From Prescottella equi (GTDB lineage: Bacteria > Actinomycetota > Actinomycetes > Mycobacteriales > Mycobacteriaceae): DNA of 64,000 bases. Within the stretch, counting starts at the first letter, position 1. Each line of letters begins with the position of its first letter. The position numbers and the translations under genes were made by a program. The notes under the pieces were generated by a model. That model made no database searches, was not told the origin of the DNA, and saw nothing but the letters and a program-made list of their open reading frames with translations. Shown here in pieces: positions 57,909-64,000 of the stretch. Where the stretch lies: positions 1-64,000 of the forward strand of contig NZ_JAIVAH010000028.1 in the NCBI RefSeq assembly GCF_020171745.1, given 5' to 3'.

Positions 57909-59600
57909 ATGAGCAAGCAGGAATACGACATCGTCGTCGTCGGCAGCGGTGCTGCAGGCATGACCGCAGCCCTGACCGCGGCGCACAAGGGGCTGAGTGT
58001 GGTCGTGGTCGAGAAGGCCGCCCACTACGGCGGCTCGTCCGCACGGTCGGGCGGAGGTGTCTGGATCCCGAACAACGAGGTGCTGAAGCGGGACGGCGTC
58101 ACCGACACGGTCGACGCCGCGCGCACCTACCTCCACAACATCATCGGCGACGTCGTCGATCCCGCGAAGATCGACACCTACATCGACCGCGGCCCCGAGA
58201 TGCTCTCGTTCGTCATGGAGAACAGCGCGCTCGAGCTGCAGTGGGTGCCCGACTACTCCGACTACTACCCGGAGGCCCCGGGCGGGCGACTCGGCGGCCG
58301 CTCCGTCGAGCCGGTCCCGTTCGACGGCAACCGCCTCGGCGACGACCGCAAGAACCTCGAGCCCGACTACGTCAAGGCGCCGCGGAACTTCGTCATCACG
58401 CAGGCCGACTACCGCTGGCTCAACCTGCTCATGCGCAACCGCCGCGGCCCGCTGCGCGCGATGAAGGTCGGCATGCGATTCCTGGCGGCCAAGGCCCGCG
58501 GCAAGGACCTCCTCGTCCGCGGCCAGGCCCTGATGGCCGGCATGCGAATCGGCCTGCGCGACGCCGGGGTCCCGATCCTGCTGAACACCCCCCTCACCGA
58601 GCTGTACACCGAGGACGGCGCGGTCCGCGGCGTGAAGGTGCTCGTCGACGGTGAGGAGCAGATCATCCGCGCCCGCCACGGCGTCGTCCTCGGCGCGGGC
58701 GGATTCGAGCACAACGACGAGATGCGTAAGAAGTACCAGCGCGGCCCGATCGGCACCGAGTGGACCGTCGGAGCCAAGGCCAATACCGGTGACGGCATCG
58801 CCGCCGGCCAGAAGCTGGGTGCGGCAGTCGAGTTCATGGAGGACTCGTGGTGGGGTCCGTCGATCCCGCTCACCGGCGGTCCGTGGTTCGCACTGTCCGA
58901 GCGCACACTGCCGGGCTCCATGATGGTCAACACGCGCGGCAAGCGCTTCGGTAACGAGGCCGCGCCGTACGTCGAGGCGACGCACATGATGTACGGCGGC
59001 AAGTACGGCCACGGCGAGGGCCCGGGCGAGAACATCCCCACCTGGATGATCCTCGACCAGCGCTACCGCAACCGGTACACGTTCGCAGGTATCACGCCGC
59101 GCTCGCCGTTCCCCGGACGCTGGCTCAAGGCCGGGATCATCGTCAAGGCGAACACGATCGCCGAACTGGCCGAGAAGACCGGCCTTCCGGCCGACACCCT
59201 CGCCGAGACCGTGGCGCGATTCAACGGCTTCGCCCGCAACGGCAAGGACGAGGACTTCGGTCGCGGCGACAGCGGCTACGACCGCTACTACGGCGATCCC
59301 CGTCTGAAGAACCCGAGCCTCGCCGAGATCGACAAGGCGCCGTTCTACGCGATCAAGATGGTGCCCGGCGACCTCGGCACCAAGGGCGGCATCCGCACCG
59401 ACGTCGACGGGCGCGCGCTGCGCGAGGACGGCTCGGTCATCGAGGGCCTGTACGCGGCCGGTAACTGCAGCTCGCCGGTCATGGGCCACACGTACGCCGG
59501 CCCCGGCGCGACCATCGGTCCCGCGATGACCTTCGCGTACCTCGCGGTACTCGACATCGCCGACCGTGCCCGCGCCGCAGCGCCGTCCGTGACGAACTGA
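57909..59600 (+). CDS. kstD: KstD, 3-ketosteroid delta-1-dehydrogenase
   Basis: This 563-residue FAD enzyme desaturates C1-C2 of 3-ketosteroids, making the 1,4-diene that, with 9-alpha-hydroxylation, opens ring B. It shows YDIVVVGSGAAGMTAALTAA at the N-terminus, HYGGSSARSGGGVWIPNNEV, YSDYYPEAPGG, and C-terminal KMVPGDLGTKGGI and MGHTYAGPGATIGPAMTFAY (about 525-544). It resembles Rv3537 throughout. The ATG at 57909 matches the family start; the abutting KstR site implies direct steric repression. It is followed after 12 bases by the MaoC hydratase, as in Rv3537-Rv3538. Confidence 0.95.
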   Translation: MSKQEYDIVVVGSGAAGMTAALTAAHKGLSVVVVEKAAHYGGSSARSGGGVWIPNNEVLKRDGVTDTVDAARTYLHNIIGDVVDPAKIDTYIDRGPEMLSFVMENSALELQWVPDYSDYYPEAPGGRLGGRSVEPVPFDGNRLGDDRKNLEPDYVKAPRNFVITQADYRWLNLLMRNRRGPLRAMKVGMRFLAAKARGKDLLVRGQALMAGMRIGLRDAGVPILLNTPLTELYTEDGAVRGVKVLVDGEEQIIRARHGVVLGAGGFEHNDEMRKKYQRGPIGTEWTVGAKANTGDGIAAGQKLGAAVEFMEDSWWGPSIPLTGGPWFALSERTLPGSMMVNTRGKRFGNEAAPYVEATHMMYGGKYGHGEGPGENIPTWMILDQRYRNRYTFAGITPRSPFPGRWLKAGIIVKANTIAELAEKTGLPADTLAETVARFNGFARNGKDEDFGRGDSGYDRYYGDPRLKNPSLAEIDKAPFYAIKMVPGDLGTKGGIRTDVDGRALREDGSVIEGLYAAGNCSSPVMGHTYAGPGATIGPAMTFAYLAVLDIADRARAAAPSVTN

Positions 59601-59612
59601 CAGGAGACGCCA

Positions 59613-60473
59613 GTGCCCATCGATCCGTCGATCGCGATCGGAGCCGAGTTGCCGGCCCAGGAGTTCTCCTGGACGCCCTCGGACGTCCAGCTCTACCACC
59701 TCGGAATCGGTGCCGGCGCACGCCCGCTCGACCCGCGGGAGCTCGCCTACCTCGACGACGCAAAGCCGCAGGTGCTGCCGACGTTCGCGACGGTCGTCGC
59801 GAACATCCACGCGACCGAGGCGCCGCGGGTCTCGTTCCCGGGCGTCGAGATCGACCTCGCGAAGGTCGTCCACGGCAGCCAGGAGGTCACCGTCCACGCA
59901 CCGATCCCCGCCAGCGGGTCGGCGCGGACCACGACTCGGATCGTCGAGGTGTGGGACAAGGGCAAGGCGGCGGTGATCGTGCAGGAATCCGCGACGGTCG
60001 CGCTCGACGGGTCGCCACTGTGGACGGCGCGCTCGTCCATCTTCGCGCGCGGCGAGGGTGGATTCGGGGGTGAACGCGGACCGTCCGAGTCCGTCGTACT
60101 CCCCGACAGGGCACCGGATTTCGAGTCGATCTCGCAGGTCCTGCCGCAGCAGGCGCTGCTGTACCGGATGTGCGGCGACCGGAACCCGTTGCACTCAGAT
60201 CCGGCATTTGCGACCGCGGCGGGCTTCCCGGCGCCTATTCTGCATGGACTGTGCACCTACGGGATCGTCTGCAAGGCTGCCACCGACACCGTCCTCGACG
60301 GTGATGCCAGCCGCGTCAAGGGATTTCGCGCTCGTTTCGCCGGGGTAGTCTTTCCCGGTGAAAATCTTCGGACGCGAATGTGGCGCGACGGTGACCAGCT
60401 GCTGATCTCTGCAACCGTTCCCGAGCGCGACGACTCACCGGCGCTGGCCGACGTCGTACTCACTGTCGCCTAG
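59613..60473 (+). CDS. hsd4B: MaoC-type 2-enoyl-CoA hydratase, Rv3538/Hsd4B-like
   Basis: This 286-residue double-hotdog hydratase hydrates steroid side-chain enoyl-CoAs. The catalytic segment is GDRNPLHSDPAFA with Asp189 and His194, followed by GFPAPILHGLCTYG. The N-terminal half is the partner hotdog without the catalytic motif. The GTG at 59613 has AGGAG. Pairing with kstD matches Rv3537-Rv3538; the symbol hsd4B follows Rhodococcus usage and is moderately certain. Confidence 0.87.
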   Translation: MPIDPSIAIGAELPAQEFSWTPSDVQLYHLGIGAGARPLDPRELAYLDDAKPQVLPTFATVVANIHATEAPRVSFPGVEIDLAKVVHGSQEVTVHAPIPASGSARTTTRIVEVWDKGKAAVIVQESATVALDGSPLWTARSSIFARGEGGFGGERGPSESVVLPDRAPDFESISQVLPQQALLYRMCGDRNPLHSDPAFATAAGFPAPILHGLCTYGIVCKAATDTVLDGDASRVKGFRARFAGVVFPGENLRTRMWRDGDQLLISATVPERDDSPALADVVLTVA

Positions 60474-60578
60474 CGACGTCCGCACACAGCTGTACCGGTC
60501 GGGTCGGCCCTGACACCGACCCGACCGGGAATATCGCACCCGTACTTCTTTCCCCCTCACACACCTTGGAGTACACGT

Positions 60579-62432
60579 ATGACGCTCAACGACGAGCAGT
60601 TGCGGCTGTCCCGGCGAGGATTCCTCACCGCGGGTGCCGCCGGCGCAGGCGTGCTGGCGGCCGGCGCTCTCGGCGGCTGGACCCCGGCCTTCGCCGTTCC
60701 GGCCGGTTCCGCAGGCTCCCTCGGGTCGCTCGGATCGACCGGCCCGGTGGCACCGCTCCCGACGCCGCCGAACTTCCCGCAGGGCATCGCTCTCTTCCAG
60801 CAGGCGTACCAGAACTGGTCCAAGGAGATCATGCTGGACGCCACCTGGGTGTGCTCGCCCAAGACGGCGGATGACGTGGTCACCATTGCCAACTGGGCGC
60901 ACGCCAACCAGTACAAGGTTCGTCCGCGCGGCGCGATGCACGGCTGGACCCCGCTCACCGTCGAGAAGGGCGCCAACGTCGACAAGGTGATCCTCGTCGA
61001 CACGATGACCCACCTGAACGCCATCACGGTGAACCCGGGCGGCACCGTCGCCACCGTCACCGCGGGCACCGGCGCGAGCATCGAAGCGATCGTCACCGAA
61101 CTGCAGAAGCACAACCTCGGCTGGGCCAACCTGCCCGCGCCGGGTGTGCTGTCGATCGGCGGCGCCCTCGCGGTCAACGCCCACGGCGCCGCGCTCCCCG
61201 CGGAGGGTGAGACGACGCTGCCGGGCCACACCTACGGGTCGCTCAGCAACCTGGTCACCGCACTGACCGCGGTGGTGTGGAACGCGAACACGAACGCGTA
61301 CGAGCTGAAGACGTACCAGCGCAACGATCCCAAGATCTCCCCGATGCTCACCAACCTCGGACGCTGCTTCCTGACGTCGGTGACGATGCAGGCCGGCCCC
61401 AACCTCCGGCAGCGCTGCCAGAGCTACACCGACATCCCGTGGCAGGAGCTCTTCGCCGCGAAGGGTGCCAGCGGCCGGACGTTCGAGAAGTTCGTCGCCG
61501 AGTGCGGTGGCGCCGAGGCGATCTGGTACCCGTTCACCGACAAGCCGTGGATGAAGACCTGGACCAACACGCCGGTCAAGCCGGAATCGGCGAACGGAAG
61601 CCTCGGCTCGCTCGGCTCGCTGGGCTCGCTCGCGGGCATGCCCCCGCAGTCGCGTGAGGTCACGGGCCCGTACAACTACATCTTCTCCGACAACCTGCCG
61701 GAGCCCATCACCGACATGATCGGTGCGATCAACGCCGGGAACCCCGGTATCGCACCGCTGTTCGGCCCCGCGATGTACGGCATCACCGTCGCCGGCCTGG
61801 CCGCGACGAATGCCAACGACATCTGGGGCTGGTCGAAGGACGTCCAGTTCTACATCAAGGCCACGACGCTGCGGCTCACCGAAGGCGGCGGCGCCGTCGT
61901 CACGCGACGCGACAACATCGCGACCGTGATCCACGACTTCACGCAGTGGTTCAACCAGCGCATCGAGTACTACCGCGCGAAGGGCGAGTTCCCGCTCAAC
62001 GGTCCGGTCGAGATCCGCTGCTGCGGACTCGATAAGGCGTCCGACGTCCTGGTGGACTCGGCCGGCCCGTCGACCATCTCCGCGACCCGTCCGCGTCCCG
62101 ACCATCCGGACTGGGACGTCGCCATCTGGCTGAACGTTCTCGGCGTCCCGGGCACCCCCGGCATGTTCGAGTTCTATCAGGAGATGGAGCAGTGGATGCG
62201 GGGACACTACAACAACAACGACGCCACGTTCCGTCCCGAGTGGTCGAAGGGCTGGGCCTTCGGTCCGGACCCGTACACCGATGACGACATCGTCGAGAAC
62301 AAGATGCGGGCCACCTACATGGAAGGCGTCGCGAACGTCCCCAACTGGGACACCGCCAACGCTCGGTACAACGAGATCGACCCGCACCGCGTGTTCTCCA
62401 ACGGATTCATGGACAAGCTGCTCCCGTCATAA
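60579..62432 (+). CDS. Tat-exported type II-like cholesterol oxidase (VAO family)
   Basis: This 617-residue FAD protein is close in pattern to type II cholesterol oxidase of Brevibacterium sterolicum, which carries covalent FAD and converts cholesterol to cholest-4-en-3-one outside the cell. The Tat signal is LSRRGFLTAGAAGAGVLAAG. The FAD domain has RPRGAMHGWTPLTVEKGAN with the presumed flavinylated His, PGVLSIGGALAVNAHG and a substrate domain with YNEIDPHRVFSNGF at the end. Two GSLG-repeat tracts (about 44-53 and 340-353) are odd. TTGGAG precedes the ATG. Its enzyme would feed substrate to KshA/KstD. Confidence 0.87.
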   Translation: MTLNDEQLRLSRRGFLTAGAAGAGVLAAGALGGWTPAFAVPAGSAGSLGSLGSTGPVAPLPTPPNFPQGIALFQQAYQNWSKEIMLDATWVCSPKTADDVVTIANWAHANQYKVRPRGAMHGWTPLTVEKGANVDKVILVDTMTHLNAITVNPGGTVATVTAGTGASIEAIVTELQKHNLGWANLPAPGVLSIGGALAVNAHGAALPAEGETTLPGHTYGSLSNLVTALTAVVWNANTNAYELKTYQRNDPKISPMLTNLGRCFLTSVTMQAGPNLRQRCQSYTDIPWQELFAAKGASGRTFEKFVAECGGAEAIWYPFTDKPWMKTWTNTPVKPESANGSLGSLGSLGSLAGMPPQSREVTGPYNYIFSDNLPEPITDMIGAINAGNPGIAPLFGPAMYGITVAGLAATNANDIWGWSKDVQFYIKATTLRLTEGGGAVVTRRDNIATVIHDFTQWFNQRIEYYRAKGEFPLNGPVEIRCCGLDKASDVLVDSAGPSTISATRPRPDHPDWDVAIWLNVLGVPGTPGMFEFYQEMEQWMRGHYNNNDATFRPEWSKGWAFGPDPYTDDDIVENKMRATYMEGVANVPNWDTANARYNEIDPHRVFSNGFMDKLLPS

Positions 62433-62450
62433 GGGACTGCAGAATCCACA

Positions 62451-62493
62451 CGCCGACGCCGGTGGTGCCGCTCAGGCACCGCCGGCGTCGGCG
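62451..62493. terminator. Terminator after cholesterol oxidase
   Basis: Arms of about 19 bases (GCCGACGCCGGTGGTGCC and a near-complement with one mismatch) surround GCTCA. Confidence 0.8.
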
Positions 62494-62564
62494 TCTGCCG
62501 GGCACCCGCAGTCGGCGTACCGTCGAAAGTGATCGGTGACAGTCGCGAACGAGGGAGTGCTGTC

Positions 62565-62936
62565 ATGACATCGACGAATCCGGATCCCGTTCCTCCCCAG
62601 CCGCCGTCCGGCCCGACGCAGCCGCAGCAACCCCAACAGCCCCCGGCGCCGCCTCCGGCCAACGCCGGCTGGGCGGTCGCGGCCCTGGTCGCGTTCTGGC
62701 CCCTCGCGTTCGCGGCGTTCAGCAACGCGTTCGAGGTGTATCCCAGGTGGGCGCGCGGCGACTACGCGGGCGCGCAGTACGCGTCCGATCGGGTGCGCAA
62801 ACTCGGCCAGCTGTCGCTGTGGATCCTCGGTGGAATCCTCGTGCTGCTCGCGATCGCCTACATCGTCATCGCCGCGGTGTGGATCTCACACGGTGGGTAC
62901 GACGACAACTGGCACCGCGGCCGGATGGACTGGTAG
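62565..62936 (+). CDS. CD225/dispanin-like small membrane protein
   Basis: This 123-residue protein has a Pro/Gln-rich cytoplasmic N-terminus and two transmembrane helices (about 34-54 and 80-105), with the dispanin-like AGWAVAALVAFWPLAFAAFSNAF and ARGDYAGAQYASDRVRKLGQLSLW pattern. Bacterial members have no established function. The ATG at 62565 follows GAGGGAG; a GTG at 62529 is possible. It converges with the MFS gene across six bases. Confidence 0.78.
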   Translation: MTSTNPDPVPPQPPSGPTQPQQPQQPPAPPPANAGWAVAALVAFWPLAFAAFSNAFEVYPRWARGDYAGAQYASDRVRKLGQLSLWILGGILVLLAIAYIVIAAVWISHGGYDDNWHRGRMDW

Positions 62937-62942
62937 CCGGGC

Positions 62943-64000
62943 TCAGCCCGCGGGGACCGCATCACGCCCCGGATCGACGACGCCCGGGCGCGGCGGATTC
63001 CGATCTTCCCGGATCGGAATCGACGCCACGAGCAGCGCGACGGCGGACACCGCGGCGCCCAACCAGAACAACCTGTCGAGACTGTCGAGTGCCGGTACCG
63101 TCACGGTCCCGACCACGACGGCGGACGCCGCGAGGACCGCCGACCCCACCGCGCTCGCACCCGACGTCCCGATCGCACGAACCAGGCTGTTGACGCTGTT
63201 CGCCGACGCAGTCTGATCGAGCGGGACCGCGGTCGTGATCAGCACTGGCATCGCGGCGAGGGCGAACGCGACGCCCATCGACACGACGAAGGCGCTGACG
63301 CCGACAACGAGGACACTGCTGCCGAGCACACCTCGCTCGACGAATCCGAGACAGATCGCACCCGCACCGATCGCCAGGACCACCCGCGCTCCCCAATTCC
63401 GGATCATCGCCGCCGACACCGGGGCCAGGACGATCATCACCACCCCACCCGGCAACATCACGAGCCCGGCGGCCGTCGCACTCAAGCCCAGACCGTGACC
63501 AGCCGATGCCGGTACCTGGAGTTCCTGGGTGGAGGAGTACGAGCTGAGGAACATCGCGAAACCGAGGAGCAACGCACACAGATTCGACACCAGCACCGGA
63601 CGCCGGACCGAGGTGCGGAGGTCGACGAGAGGATGGGCGACCTTCAGCTGCAGGGGAACCCACACCATCAGACCGATCAGGCCGGCGGCCGCGAGCCCGA
63701 GCGTCGACACGCTCCCCCACCCCCACGCGCCGCCCTTCGAGATCGCGAGCAGCACGGCGGTCAACGCGGATGTCAGCAGCACAGCACCCGCGTAGTCGAA
63801 TCGTCCCGCGGCACGGGTGTCAGACTCGGGCACCACGAACGGCAACAGCACCGCCATCGCGACGGCGAATCCGGCCGGCACCCAGAACAACGCCTGCCAG
63901 CCGAGGCGGTCGTGGAGGACGCCGGCGAGCGGCATCCCCATCACGCTGCCGACACCGATCGTCGCGCTCATCAGCGCGACACCGCTGCCGAGTCGCTCGG
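62943..64000 (-). CDS. MFS transporter of the DHA2 drug-efflux type, partial
   Basis: The gene continues past the window's right edge; the C-terminal 352 residues are seen. GSVMGMPLAGVLHDRLGWQALFWVPAGFA shows the DHA2 (14-helix) antiporter motif (around the visible residues 19-47), followed by repeated hydrophobic helices and a short basic tail. An internal ATG at 63971 is not the start, because the reading frame and homology continue upstream. Likely a proton-driven exporter of drugs or small molecules. Confidence 0.85.
   Translation of the reverse strand, partial: ERLGSGVALMSATIGVGSVMGMPLAGVLHDRLGWQALFWVPAGFAVAMAVLLPFVVPESDTRAAGRFDYAGAVLLTSALTAVLLAISKGGAWGWGSVSTLGLAAAGLIGLMVWVPLQLKVAHPLVDLRTSVRRPVLVSNLCALLLGFAMFLSSYSSTQELQVPASAGHGLGLSATAAGLVMLPGGVVMIVLAPVSAAMIRNWGARVVLAIGAGAICLGFVERGVLGSSVLVVGVSAFVVSMGVAFALAAMPVLITTAVPLDQTASANSVNSLVRAIGTSGASAVGSAVLAASAVVVGTVTVPALDSLDRLFWLGAAVSAVALLVASIPIREDRNPPRPGVVDPGRDAVPAG

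Noticed and set aside
57657-60194. Long leftward open frame continuing the STAND-LuxR gene to about 1700 residues
   Set aside because: The extra part is antisense to kstD and the MaoC gene, both well supported, and has no domain; high-GC DNA gives long shadow frames.
60435-62387. 650-residue leftward frame over the cholesterol oxidase
   Set aside because: Low-complexity Arg/Gly/Asp-rich antisense translation without motifs; the rightward oxidase is clear.

Overview
The window is high-GC actinobacterial DNA carrying most of a mycolic-acid-bacterium cholesterol catabolism locus. Gene content, neighbour order and operator motifs match the Mycobacterium tuberculosis Rv3518c-Rv3564 region and its Rhodococcus equivalents. 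A Rhodococcus sensu lato (possibly R. equi/Prescottella) is the best guess, inferred from gene content and not tested.

Layout. (1) 1-9.3 kb: cyp125 and fadA5 (side chain), ddn, two SDRs, echA20 and ipdABC (rings C/D). (2) 9.3-18.8 kb: accessory block with a ParA-like/membrane/secreted three-gene set, DUF2277, a frameshifted CYP102-like P450, a BASS transporter, an oxidoreductase/TetR pair, a hydrolase-LuxR fusion and a methyltransferase. (3) 19-28.7 kb: fadA6, kstR2, ipdF, fadE30, and fadD3 with an extra crotonase, fadE31, fadE32 and fadE33. (4) 28.8-35.8 kb: gamma-butyrolactone-receptor-like TetR, HAD phosphatase, CmtR/CDF metal pair, SDR, NTF2-like, AKR, cupin and HNH genes. (5) 35.8-47.8 kb: cyp142 with a divergent SDR and ADC-like pair, an exported ceramidase, a SRPBCC protein, hsaADCB followed by a secreted protein, and kshA with a small Cys protein. 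(6) 47.9-55.1 kb: a Pls/PosA-type membrane NRPS flanked by two BPL_N/amidotransferase-like paralogues and a membrane acyltransferase-like gene. (7) 55.1-64 kb: STAND-LuxR regulator, kstD, MaoC hydratase, type II-like cholesterol oxidase, a dispanin-like protein and a partial MFS exporter.

How it works together. Cholesterol oxidase, KstD and KshA attack the A/B rings; HsaA-D open and cleave ring A. CYP125/CYP142, FadA5 and relatives shorten the side chain. FadD3 activates the remaining C/D-ring propionate (HIP), which FadE30, IpdF, IpdC, EchA20, IpdAB, FadA6 and the FadE31-33 dehydrogenases break down. Two regulons are visible as operators: KstR-type TnnAACnnGTTnnA sites at cyp125/fadA5, cyp142, hsaA/kshA and kstD, and KstR2-type ACCAAGC-n4-GCTTGGT sites at the ipd/echA20, kstR2 and fadE30/fadD3 promoters. 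Translation-coupled overlaps (ATGA, GTGA, TGATG, TAGTG) are frequent.

The most interesting non-steroid element is the Pls-like cluster at 47.9-55.1 kb, predicted to make an isopeptide or cationic homopolymer of unknown identity. Also notable are a GyrA-arm/GNAT fusion, a family of three 43-bp hairpins, and a KstR operator abutting the kstD start codon. No rRNA, tRNA, CRISPR array or insertion sequence was seen.
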